64,000 nt of DNA from Macropodus opercularis (Eukaryota > Chordata > Actinopteri > Anabantiformes > Osphronemidae): assembly GCA_030770545.1 (NCBI GenBank), contig CM061102.1:15182501-15246500 (forward strand). The letters run 5' to 3'. Made by a program: the position numbers and the translations under genes. This document shows, in pieces, positions 1 to 8,471 of the stretch (positions within the stretch are counted from its first letter, which is position 1; each line of letters opens with the position of its first letter). Below the pieces are notes generated by a model. The model saw only the letters and a program-made list of their open reading frames with translations. It did not search any database and was not told where the DNA came from.

Positions 1-765
1 ATACTTAAATCTTTGTCAAATAAGAAAAATAATAGAATATTTAAGAAAACATTCATTAAAAGGAGTCTTGAAGAATGAGTCACCTTATCAATTTAATATT
101 TCCAACTACCTCATAAATGTCCAAATACAATAAGCTAAACTCTAGATACTAAATTTGAGCACAGAGAGCATATTGACAATGACTGCCTTCCTCATACTTG
201 TTTATGAACAATTCACAGTGCATGACGAACATTTTTAATAAGACTGGCTAATATTGGAAAAGATTTTTTATTTATTTATTTTTCACACACCAAAATGAAT
301 AGTATGAAGCATTACATCTACACTGACAGGCTAATTCAATTCTCAACTCACTAAAGCAATTACTACAGAGACATAATCTTTTGATCAATTGTCTGTTAGC
401 TGAATCTCTTGAACCAGTCATCCATCCATATTTATATACAGTATTTAATCACTATGACTGACAACCTATATTACATTTGTGCAGACAAAACTATCTCTCG
501 TCTTCTCATCTTATTCGGTGAAATTAATTTTGATGTTAACAACAGACAATCTACAGGGTCTCAGCTGATTTTTTACGGCCGATGACACTCGCCACAGCTC
601 AAACAAAATGTTTAGCATAGTAAATGACACGTTGACGTTTTGAATAGATTACAAGAAAAGTGTTTTTGTTGTACTGGCCACGCTTTTAATGTGCAGCCCG
701 AATGTGATTCATTTGGAATGAGTTTGCGGTCAACGCAGACACGTTCTAATCACTTCATTACCGAC
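1..765. other. AT-rich intergenic DNA, no gene seen
   Basis: No open reading frame of note, no RNA gene and no recognisable transposon end was found. The stretch is AT-rich and contains short T/A runs (for example near 264-285). The last 45 bases may belong to an outer extension of the inverted duplication that follows, because the words ACGTT and ATTACCGAC near 741-766 recur in reverse complement near 1590-1635. Confidence 0.5.
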
Positions 766-1425
766 ACTAAACTTACCCCGAATAAATATCTTCTCCTCTG
801 CACATCCTGTTAACCCATAAAGACAAAGAAAGAAGGGCAAGACTGCAAAGCAGAGTTAGGAGGACACGGGGAAGATGGGGAGAAAGAGAGAGAGAGAGAG
901 AGCATTGGCCAATCAGCACTGAGCATTTTTCAAATGTGAACAGGTGACAGTCCCTCCCTTCTCTGCAGAGACAGGGGTACATAGCTGAAAATAAAACAAG
1001 AAGAAGACGTTCTTTCTACATCAAACGCCCTCTAATGTGGCCGCAGTTTAAATAATCTAGTCTCTGCTTTTGATGGAAATTCAACGAATGTAAAAATGGT
1101 GCATATCCCAGTCTTAGTATCAGATGTCTGACATTTGAAGCAGCCTCTGCTCAGAGCAGTAGATAGGGTCAGAAGCTGTAAAGTAAATCAGAAGACGTTT
1201 TGTTTCTGCAGAGAGGGCGGGATTGCCCAGACATCCGTTTTTGGCATTTGAAAAATGCTCCGTTCTGATTCGTCAAGCCTCTCTCACTCCCCGTTTTCTC
1301 CGTGTCTGTGTAACTCTGCTATGCAGCCGCGCCTTTCTCTGGATTTTTCGTCTTCATCAGTGGAATAAACCAAACTGTCTTGACTCCTTTCCAGGAAAAA
1401 TGTGATTTATTCGGGTAAGTTTGAA
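766..1425. repeat. Imperfect inverted duplication, two ~240-bp arms
   Basis: The left arm (about 766-1010) read on the minus strand matches the right arm (about 1188-1425) read on the plus strand. Shared words in order include GCATTTTTCAAATG, GCAGAGTTA, GACACGG and AAACTTACCC...GAATAAAT, with many mismatches and small indels between them. The spacer is about 180 bp. Each arm ends outward in ATTTATTCGG followed by GTAAGT (minus strand 776-771; plus strand 1415-1420), which resembles a 5' splice site. The left arm also has a CCAAT box (about 908-914) and a GA-rich run (about 886-902). The arms could be two copies of a noncoding first exon with its promoter arranged divergently, or a fold-back transposon. 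The inverted similarity is seen directly; the function is inference. Confidence 0.6.
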
Positions 1426-1694
1426 GTAACCTTAAGTTTGAAGTTGTCTTACCTAACTGGCGTTAACACTAATACAATCGCCTTTGTCAAAACGTTGCAA
1501 AAGTTAGACCACACAGATGTACTTAGTGTTAGTCTAATTTCTAATTGTATGACTTGTCCTATAGAACATTAGTGTTGGCTAAGAGTGATCATAATGTCGG
1601 TCGGTAATAAAGGGATTATAACGTGGATAGTGACAGCAAACTATCATCCATCATGAGATAAGGAACGAGTGATTATAAGAAAAATATAATGTGT
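1426..1694. other. Unassigned DNA right of the inverted duplication
   Basis: No gene is visible. The segment 1590-1635 has partial reverse-complement similarity to 721-766, suggesting that the inverted duplication once extended further and that about 150 bp was inserted or lost in one arm. Confidence 0.35.
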
Positions 1695-2600
1695 CAGAGC
1701 ACCTATCTCGCTTGGCCTGCAGCTACATTACAAGTTGCTGTGAGAGCCATGATATCAAATTGGCTGATCTACGCTGTACTTTATAAAATGCATCATCAGG
1801 TTTTAGATGAACAACACCCTATGCTGCATGCCTTCCTGTTTCATCTATTACACATGACCCATCCACAAAAAAAATTAACTCTGATGGAATCACCTGGTTG
1901 TACAAATTCTTTCATACTTGCAGAAATGTATCTGTTTCTTGTATGCAGTCATGTGGGATTCCCTCATTTGGCAGCACCATTCTGTTAGCAATATTTATTG
2001 TGGTGCACTGATGCACAGCTAGTTCTTGTCCTGAGAGTCACACTTTGTAACCAGTCCTTCTGGCCTGTGTAACAACAAACTGAGGACTAGTTAGCATAGC
2101 ATGCAGTTGGTGAGATGTATACAATGTCACAGGATGTCCTATTGTTTGAACTGATGCTTTTTTAGAATCAAATGATGCTGCTGCTGCCAATCCCTGGCAA
2201 CAGGGAGGCAGTCCCTTTTCAATGTTATCAAACTTGGTGCTGTCAAACAGGCTGTCAGCTGTGTCCCTGTGGTGAGTTGCATCAGAACAGGCATGTGTTT
2301 CAGCCACATAAAGGTGAAATGTTGTTGTATAATCAGGATTGACTAAAGCAGGAGCAGTCTGTAGGTCTCCTTTTAGAATGTGAAATGGTTCTTTAGCTTC
2401 TTCTGTCCACACAAGTGGGGCTGAAGGGTTATTTTGTCCAGCTTGTCATGTTTCATGAAGGAGCTGCTTTCATTCATCTGCGAGCCACCTGAGACGGTGC
2501 TACAGTATATGCTTCTTTTTACCACTAAGCTGCCATCTCAAGTACTGTATTTGTTTTCACTCAGAGTGACTGTTTTAGATGCTGCATCTTAATTCAAGCA
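1695..2600 (-). pseudogene. Decayed retroviral pol fragment: RT connection and RNase H
   Basis: Read on the minus strand, a 124-codon open frame (2412-2038) contains the arrangement WTEEAKEPFHILK...APAL..PDY..FHLYVAE, followed by LPPCCQGLAAAA and VTLYTSHQLHAML. This is the order seen after the RT palm in gammaretrovirus-like and epsilon-like Pol proteins. Continuing to about 1695, frames broken by stops carry LHQCTTINIANR and then FFVDGSC (about 1869-1852), the first catalytic aspartate motif of RNase H. Upstream on the same strand, 2454-2590 resembles part of the second pol fragment (4230-4400), so the two pieces belong to the same ERV family. Frameshifts and stops show the gene is dead. The family assignment rests on motif order only. 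Confidence 0.65.
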
Positions 2601-2732
2601 ATGCCAGTGGTCGTGTCCTGGCCACAATGATGCTCATCTTGAAGTTCTATTTGACTTAATTATAGTTGAATCTCTCTGTCAATCAATTAGCTCCAAAGTC
2701 CAAGTATAACAGTTGAAGCCAAGTTTATATTA

Positions 2733-2733
<1 letters not shown>

Positions 2734-2769
<36 letters not shown>
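2734..2769. repeat. (CA)n microsatellite
   Basis: An uninterrupted CA dinucleotide run of about 18 units. It creates a low-complexity threonine-histidine open frame on the plus strand that is not a gene. Confidence 0.95.
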
Positions 2770-2773
<4 letters not shown>

Positions 2774-3722
2774 GCGAACCTCCTGGGATAGACCAAAAAG
2801 TTGTTTTCAAACAGGCAGCTTATATACTTGTCAGAGGGGTGGGAATCTGTCAGCTGCATCTTCTTATCTTTCTCAGGCAGTCCCCTCAAAGATTCTTATC
2901 TCTTTGTTTTTAACACTATGTCACTATCTTGATGCAAGCAGTGCTGTGTTCCTAGATGAGGTTGTGCACACGATGAGGTGCAGCTAATGTGTGTGGTTGA
3001 TCTGGTTTGCTATACCCACCATACTTAGTAACAGGTGCCATGGCTGCCTGCCTGCTCCTCAGCTGTTGTACCCTTTTAAGACTTTAAAAGGGAATTGATG
3101 AAATGGTTACATTTAGTGTATATTTATGTTTTCTACGTCATATGTACCATTGTCTATTCTACTGTTATATTATATTATAATATACTATTCTAATAATTTG
3201 GAGCACTTATGGAGAATAGATGATGACCTTTCTTCTACTCCTCCTCATCTGTTCCCTCCGTAGTATCACTTAGGTTACTGTCATTATTGCCAAAAAGCAA
3301 CTTCATCATTCACCAGTGGAAACTGTACAGTTATCCTGTCTGATTCGTGAGCTCAGGATGCACAGCAGGGGAAGAATGCAGCAGATTATGACGTTAACTG
3401 GTCACTGCATTCTTGCAGGTCTCCTGCCACATATGTAATGCAGTGTGCGAAGCACGTTGATAAATCAGGACAACTTTGTATTTTACTTAATTTGAAGTAC
3501 CAAGACACAGTCTTGCTTCTTTTCTTTTACACACTTAAACTTGTTGCAGTCGATTATTTTAACAGATTATTGTTATTGTGTCAAATGACACTTTAATGTT
3601 GAGCTTTTGATGTAGTTATTAGTTCGCCTGCATCTGCTTCAGATTTCGATTTACTACGTTACCTTTATGGTTATCGTCCCTTCTCCTTGGGAGTAAGCAG
3701 TGTGTAGATATCCCAGCCAATA
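2770..3722. other. Unassigned DNA between pol fragments
   Basis: No gene, RNA or transposon end was recognised. The interval lies between two pieces of a minus-strand retroviral pol and may be inserted sequence or a diverged part of that element. Near 3155-3200 it is strongly AT-rich. Confidence 0.4.
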
Positions 3723-3897
3723 TACACTATATTGTCAAAAGTATTCGCTCACCCATCCAAATAATAGGAATCAGTGCACAAAGCAAGGTCCATAAAGACA
3801 GAAGAGTTGAAGCTCTTATAGCTGCAAAGGGTGGACCGACGTCATATTGAACCCTATAGAATGGGACGTCACTTAATATACTTTTGACAATATAGTA
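3723..3897. mobile_element. Tc1/mariner-type miniature element (deleted copy)
   Basis: The left end carries CTATATTGTCAAAAGTAT and the right end its exact reverse complement ATACTTTTGACAATATAG, the style of terminal inverted repeat found on fish Tc1-like transposons. TA dinucleotides flank the ends, as expected for a TA target duplication; the left end has two additional bases (CA) before the shared part. The interior is only about 135 bp. On the plus strand it encodes a short AAKGGPT-like string that resembles the C-terminus of Tc1 transposases, so this is probably an internally deleted autonomous element. It cannot encode a transposase. Confidence 0.75.
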
Positions 3898-4096
3898 TTT
3901 CTGAAAGACCGGTGGTTAGTGTGAAGTCATATGCATCAGAAATTACATATGAGTCACAGTGATTACTCCCTGGTTCCCTTATGCCTTGGGAACAGTCAGG
4001 TCATGGTCATCGCTCAACCAAGTAGTAGGTGTTGGCCTGTTTCAGTGCTGATTGGTGCAGGTGTAGTGTGATGTGACATCAGGCACTTCCCCCTTG

Positions 4097-4515
4097 CTAA
4101 ATCTGAAAGCACAACAAGGACAACCAGAACACACAGTCACATATCCAGTGTCTGCTATAACCAGCCATTCCCAAAAATGGCAACATCTGTCCCACAGTTA
4201 GCGGTTTTAGAGCTTTTATAACAGCTTCTACCTGAGACGGTGCATGAGCCTCTTTTTTACCACTAAGCTGCCGTCCCAAGGACTGTTTTCTGACAGAACT
4301 GCAGTTTGCTTTTACTGAGCTTATGACCTCCAGCTGCTAAGGCTTTTAATACTGCAGCTGAGTCTTTCACACTGCATTTTTCTTTCTGAGCAGATCAAAA
4401 TGCCATCATAGACCACATACATCAGTGTTGTGGATTGAATATCTAACTGTTGGAGATCTCCATCTAACGCTCTACGATAGACGGAGGCTGCACAAATGCT
4501 TCCGCTTCATTGATA
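4097..4515 (-). pseudogene. Decayed retroviral pol fragment: RT palm
   Basis: On the minus strand a 60-codon frame (4279-4097) contains QVEAVIKALKPLTVGQM and PFLGMAGYSRHWI, which matches the region after the active site in gammaretrovirus-like and epsilon-like reverse transcriptases. Going upstream (4280-4515) in shifting frames, I can read LDGDLQQLDIQ, then TTLMYVVYDGILICSE, and then FCQK. The catalytic YxDD box is therefore disrupted, and at least two frameshifts and several stops are present. It resembles 2454-2590, so it is either the upstream half of the same provirus separated by later insertions or a second copy of the family. No LTR flanking this strand was found. Confidence 0.65.
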
Positions 4516-4666
4516 CGTGTACTGTTGACCTTGATAAGTAAAGACGAATAAGAATTCAGAATCAGGATGTAAGGCACACTGAAAATGGTGAGCAGAGATC
4601 AATCACAGTATACCAGCCCATTCTTGGAGGAATGTTGGTGTAATGGAAATTTTACTATAGGGGTAT

Positions 4667-5154
4667 TGTGACAGAACTGTGATTCATATTACTTGATATA
4701 TTCTCATATGTATCTGTACTAAGCAAAGTAATCATAGAATGAGTTATATACTTGCTTACAGAAATATTTTAGAATAGTGAGCCTTCTCTTTCCCATGGGA
4801 AAGGGAGCTAGGGAGATACTGTTTAGTTGGCCATGATACCATGGCAGCAGAACTTTCATGTACTTTGTTTCTGTTACACTTTTCTCCTGGTGCAAGGCAG
4901 TGACTGACCCTGAGTTGTGGGCTGATAAGTCGCTTGTGGACTGTTTTTGTTTGAAACTGAGCTAATGAGAAGATACATGTTTACTTCCTCGCAACGAAGA
5001 AGGTATTTAGGTAGGAACGGAGGTAGATGATTTCGGATCTAGACTCAGGCAGGACAGTTTTGCACTGACTCTGTGTACTTCTCTCTTGCAAGAATTAAAC
5101 ACAACAGAAAGACAACTTTCACTGGTTTTTGATTCACTCACCAGGTTCCTAACA
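4667..5154 (+). mobile_element. Possible solo LTR
   Basis: The segment begins TGTGACAG and ends CCTAACA, giving TG...CA ends with weak inverted similarity. The flanks are GGTAT on the left and GGTTT on the right, a near-perfect 5-bp match that could be a decayed target duplication. An AATTAAA signal at about 5093-5099 lies about 55 bp before the right end, as a polyadenylation signal would in an R-U5 region. It is on the opposite strand to the neighbouring pol fragments. No second LTR was found, so this call is tentative. Confidence 0.35.
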
Positions 5155-5477
5155 GGTTTTTGCCTCCACAGTTAGACAGCAGTGTGTATGTGGGTCTGGT
5201 GCAGTAAGATATTCTTTCTGTACTATTGCATTAATGAGTCTTGATCTAACTTATAGTCATTGCTGTTTGGCTTTCTTTAGGAAAGATTGGGGTGTTGCAC
5301 ATACTCATAGTTTTGATCATAACTCCTTTGGTCCATTAATCCTCTGTGGTAGGTTGCATTGTTTCTGTTGCATCTTTTAACCCTATGATGAGAGTGATGT
5401 ATGGTGCTGAGCCTGGAACTAGAAACAATGTCTTTCAGGGAGCTTGACCATAGCTGCTCCTCTTTGAGGGCCTACTA
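5155..5477. other. Unassigned DNA next to the satellite edge
   Basis: No coding frame or repeat family was recognised. This is the last non-satellite sequence before the tandem array. Confidence 0.4.
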
Positions 5478-6241
5478 TGAACACTATTTTTGTCAAAGTG
5501 ATTTAAATGCAATTTAAAGGGGCTTTCCTGCTTATGGGATTTATTTGGATCATTTCTAACACAAAAACGTCACTGGCATTGCTTGCATTCAAATGCAGCA
5601 GCTTAAAGCATCACTGAGGCTGGAAAAAGTGCGAAAACGCTTGGAATCGCCTGTTCTGTTCATTTCAGACCAAAGAACACTACTTTTGTCAAAGTGATTT
5701 AAATGCATTTTAAAGGTGTTTGCCTGCTTCAAGGATGTATTTTGATCATTTCTAACACAAAAACTTCAATGGCATTGCTTGCATTGAAATGCAGCAGCTT
5801 AAAGCATCACTGAGGCTGGAAACAGTGCGAAAACGCTTGGAATCGCCTGTTGTGTTCATTTCAGACCAAAAGAACACTACTTTTGTCAAAGTGATTTAAA
5901 TGCATTTTAAAGATGTTTGCCTGCTTCAGGGATGTATTTGGATCATTTCTAACACAAAAACTTCAATGGCATTGCTTGCATTCAAATGCAGCAGCTTAAA
6001 GCATCACTGAGGCTGGAAACAGTGCGAAAACGCTTGGAATCGCCTGTTGTTTTCATTTCAGACCAAAGAACACTACTTTTGTCAAAGTGATTTAAATGAA
6101 TTTTAAAGGTGTTTGCCTGCTTCAGGGATGTATTTGGATCATTTCTAACACAAAAACTACAATGGCATTGCTTGCATTCAAATGCAGCAGCTTAAAGCAT
6201 CACTGAGGCTGGAAACAGTGCGAAAACGCTTTGAATCGCCT
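5478..6241 (+). repeat. Satellite array, segment 1 (array left edge, ~4 monomers)
   Basis: Tandem monomers with a period of 196-197 bp: the word GCTTAAAGCATCACTGAG starts at 5601, 5797, 5994 and 6190. Each monomer contains in order AAACGCTTGGAATCGCCTG, TTCATTTCAGACC, TTTGTCAAAGTGATTTAAAT, GTTTGCCTGCTTCAGGGATG, TTGGATCATTTCTAACAC and GGCATTGCTTGCATTC. The first, partial unit (from about 5478) is the most divergent, with changes such as GGGGCTTTCCTGCTTATGG, as is usual at the edge of an array. The segment ends inside a monomer, right after GAATCGCCT, where LINE copy A begins. Confidence 0.95.
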
Positions 6242-6249
6242 ACTCTGAG

Positions 6250-6255
6250 CACGTG
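6250..6255. promoter_or_regulatory. E-box CACGTG near the LINE 5' end
   Basis: A palindromic CACGTG lies nine bases into the LINE block and recurs at the same place in copies B-F (for example 12071, 25386, 33752, 39249, 49000). LINEs carry internal promoters at their 5' ends and CACGTG is the core site of USF/MYC-type factors, so it may be part of the promoter. That role is inference. Confidence 0.35.
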
Positions 6256-6487
6256 TTTGAGACGCTGAGGTGTTTGTGAGTCGCTTCTTTCGCCACTTTT
6301 TTCTCGATTTATTCGTTTTTTCTTCCTATTACCTTTTCTCTTTTTACTTATTCGGCTTGCTGGGTGTTTTTTCTTTACTCTCTGTCCCCCAGCGGCGACC
6401 GCTGGCTGGGGGGGAGGGCTCCTTCGGCGCTCTGACCTTTTCCCTCAACCTTTTCTTGGCGACAAATTGGTTCTATTTGGACGGACA

Positions 6488-7204
6488 ATGAAGCAAGCGA
6501 TCGGATCGACGGCCTCGGTGCAGGTTCAGCAAGGAGGCCCCATTGGCAGCAACTCCGAACCAAGGATGACGGCAATAATTAACTACAGGCAGGATTTAAC
6601 AGTCAGCGTGGAGCTGGAGGGGGAAAGCACCGTGACGCCTATGGAGTTGATGAAGTGTACGCGTGAGCTGTGTGGAGGCTTGACCGCATGCCGGTACATC
6701 GGGGGAAAGAAATATGAGATAACAATGAGTCACGAGACCGGGAAAGCAAAGTTACTGGATGGATTTAAGATAGGAGATGTGTGTGTCATGGCCAGAGAAC
6801 TTGGTAATGACGAGCTAGTAGTGTCATTCCTGGGCTTGCCGGTCTATATACCGGATGATGCTATTTTGAATAAGCTACGAGGATGGGGGGTGAAAGCAGT
6901 CTCCCCCATTAAAAGGCGCATGTGGCCAAGAATGCTGATGAAGGTTAAATTCACTGATACCGTGCAATCGCTACCGTACTCGGTGAGATTCAACACCGCT
7001 GGAGGTTATGAATACTTCAGAGTGATTCATGACAGGCAAGTCAGAGTATGCAGGCTCTGTATGAAACCGGGGCACATCCTGCACGACTGCCCAGAGTTCA
7101 CTTGTCATCGCTGCGGTGCCCAAGGACACTATGCTAGAGAATGTACCAAGCTCTCGGCTAAATGCAGTCTATGCAACAACACCCGGACAATTGCGTCTGT
7201 CTAA
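6488..7204 (+). CDS. LINE ORF1 protein, CCHC zinc-knuckle (copy A)
   Basis: Predicted RNA-binding protein of the retrotransposon, which in related LINEs coats the element RNA. I start at the ATG at 6488; an upstream in-frame TTG at 6467 is not a plausible eukaryotic start. The 238-residue product has an N-terminal region rich in polar residues, a middle domain (about 20-180) of the kind found in Tx1-like ORF1 and in ZCCHC3-type host proteins derived from them, and two complete CX2CX4HX4C knuckles (C188, C191, H196, C201; C206, C209, H214, C219). A third knuckle starts at C226/C229 but is cut off by a stop at 7202-7204. A −1 shift would continue into the acidic tail, so the gene is probably frameshifted. 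Confidence 0.75.
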   Translation: MKQAIGSTASVQVQQGGPIGSNSEPRMTAIINYRQDLTVSVELEGESTVTPMELMKCTRELCGGLTACRYIGGKKYEITMSHETGKAKLLDGFKIGDVCVMARELGNDELVVSFLGLPVYIPDDAILNKLRGWGVKAVSPIKRRMWPRMLMKVKFTDTVQSLPYSVRFNTAGGYEYFRVIHDRQVRVCRLCMKPGHILHDCPEFTCHRCGAQGHYARECTKLSAKCSLCNNTRTIASV

Positions 7205-7539
7205 GAAGTGAGTCTGACAGGAGCTCGACTTGGCGGCTGGAGCCGAAGGTGGGTGATTTGGGGGAGCAGCCTAGTGAACAAGCTGCATGCGATGAGTTTG
7301 GAGAGATGGACATGGAGACATCTAGTGGCGAGGGTGAGGAGAGTCCAGATGGGGCTGAGTCACTCAAGCCGCTGCACACAGTGGTCTGTGCCACTTCGGA
7401 CATCGGCCCGAACTTGGATGCTGCGCCGCAGGATCCAGGTGGGGAAGACACACAGCGCGACACAGGCGTTCAGCAGGATGAGGGAGAGGGCAGCGCGTCA
7501 GCCGTGCTTTCGGCCTCTGGGAATATGGTTCCCTCTTAG
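7162..7539 (+). pseudogene. Frame-shifted ORF1 C-terminal tail (copy A)
   Basis: This open frame overlaps the end of ORF1 in another frame and continues for about 110 codons past the ORF1 stop. It is acidic and rich in Ser, Glu, Gly and Asp (for example GEMDMETSSGEGEESPDG) and begins with a cysteine pair (DNCVC) at the place where the third zinc knuckle of ORF1 is interrupted. I infer it is the original C-terminus of ORF1, separated by a single-base indel around 7175-7195. Equivalent frames occur in copies B (to 19874), C (to 26674), E (to 40538) and F (to 50289), so the lesion predates amplification. Confidence 0.55.
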
Positions 7540-7733
7540 TGCTCTGACAGAGGCGACTGCCTCGCAGTCTTCACAGACAACCCAGACGCAACAAACCCCA
7601 CCGGATGAACCGCAGGCGGACGACTCGGATCAGTGCGCAAGAAGCCGCGCGTATTACAAGAGCATAAAATCAACGGGAGCGTATCTACAGGCAGACGGAA
7701 GAAATAACAACAAATACTGTGACTATCTTTTCC

Positions 7734-8471
7734 ATGGTTTTGATCCTCTCCTTTAACGCCTCTGGGCTACGCTCGAGCGACAAAATCAACAGTTTCTTTG
7801 CCTCGGGGCAGGCTGACATAGTTTGCCTCCAAGAGACTCACTGGACCTCCTGCACAGAGCGGTACATAAGAGCGAAGTGGGGGGGACCCATTTTCACATC
7901 ACCAGGGACGGACAAGTCATGTGGAGTCGCCGTCTGTTTTAAGAGCGCTTCGGTTACTGATATTAGGCATGTTCATAATGATTTGGAAGGTAGACTGATT
8001 GTCTGCACATTTGTGACAAATTCCGCTGCATATACACTGCTGAATGTATACGCACCAAATGTGAAGACAGATAGAAGACGATTCTTTCAGGGCATGGCTC
8101 AATATTGCGGACAAAATTGTTTATTAGTCGGAGACTTCAACGTGGCTCTCACACCTATGGTAACCAATAATGTGTTCACGGGGGATGTCAGTCGTCCAGC
8201 GATCTACAGACTCATACAATCGTATGAACTTATCGATATTTGGAGGGTCACACACCCGCGCACTAGAGCGTTCTCCCGCAGGCAGCAAGTGCTACACATA
8301 ATAAAGCAGTCAAGAATGGACTTTTGTCTGGCCTCTTCTACAGTAGTGAAGCACATTTCTGGCGCGGACTACACCTTCAATGCATGGAGTGATCATGCCT
8401 TCTTCACCTTCAGACTATACAGGCCACGCATCGGAAACCCCAGAGGGTTTTGGTGTTTGAAGCATCACTGA
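7734..8471 (+). CDS. Truncated LINE ORF2: APE-type endonuclease only (copy A)
   Basis: Encodes 245 residues, the N-terminal endonuclease domain that in full-length LINEs nicks the target DNA to prime reverse transcription. The ATG at 7734 has G at +4 and is preferred over an in-frame GTG at 7719. Conserved catalytic positions are all present: N8 (FNASG), E34 (QETHW), Y106 (NVYAPN), D134 and N136 (GDFNV), D196 (SRMDF), and S219-D220-H221. A full ORF2 would continue for several hundred residues with a reverse transcriptase. Here the LINE stops at about codon 241 and the satellite supplies LKHH and the stop TGA (8469-8471). Whether the isolated domain is made or active is unknown. Confidence 0.8.
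   Translation: MVLILSFNASGLRSSDKINSFFASGQADIVCLQETHWTSCTERYIRAKWGGPIFTSPGTDKSCGVAVCFKSASVTDIRHVHNDLEGRLIVCTFVTNSAAYTLLNVYAPNVKTDRRRFFQGMAQYCGQNCLLVGDFNVALTPMVTNNVFTGDVSRPAIYRLIQSYELIDIWRVTHPRTRAFSRRQQVLHIIKQSRMDFCLASSTVVKHISGADYTFNAWSDHAFFTFRLYRPRIGNPRGFWCLKHH

Larger units (their letters stand above)
6242..8456 (+). mobile_element. LINE fragment copy A (Tx1/L1-like, 3'-truncated)
   Basis: A 2215-bp block unrelated to the satellite. It contains a pyrimidine-rich 5' leader (6242-6487), a CCHC-type ORF1 (6488-7204), a frame-shifted acidic tail (to 7539), and the start of ORF2 encoding an APE-type endonuclease (7734 onward). It ends about 8456, before any reverse transcriptase, and the satellite resumes with TTGAAGCATCACTGAG. 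The order leader, zinc-knuckle ORF1, endonuclease is that of Tx1-clade LINEs. The 5' end looks complete while the 3' half is absent, the opposite of ordinary TPRT truncation. The same two junctions recur in copies B-F. Confidence 0.85.

Noticed and set aside
773..982. 69-codon minus-strand frame at the inverted duplication
   Set aside because: It is driven by the GA/CT-rich tract (runs of Ser-Leu) and is not conserved in the other arm.
5640..5660. CENP-B-box-like word in the monomer (CGCTTGGAATCGCC compared with the CENP-B box)
   Set aside because: Similarity needs an indel and lacks the essential TTCG...A..CGGG positions on either strand, so no CENP-B site is claimed.
5808..5827. CTGAGGCTGGAAAC resembling a hammerhead ribozyme core, as found in some satellites
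   Set aside because: The invariant CTGATGA is absent and no properly placed stems I-III with a cleavage triplet could be drawn.
6270..6491. 73-codon frame in the LINE leader
   Set aside because: It starts at a non-ATG codon, reflects a pyrimidine-rich leader (Phe/Leu/Ser), and overlaps the ORF1 start; no family similarity.
7208..7756. 182-codon plus-strand frame overlapping the LINE ORF1 tail and ORF2 start
   Set aside because: It overlaps two better supported frames and has shadow-like composition (Arg, Trp, Ser rich). Repeated in all copies only because the DNA is repeated.
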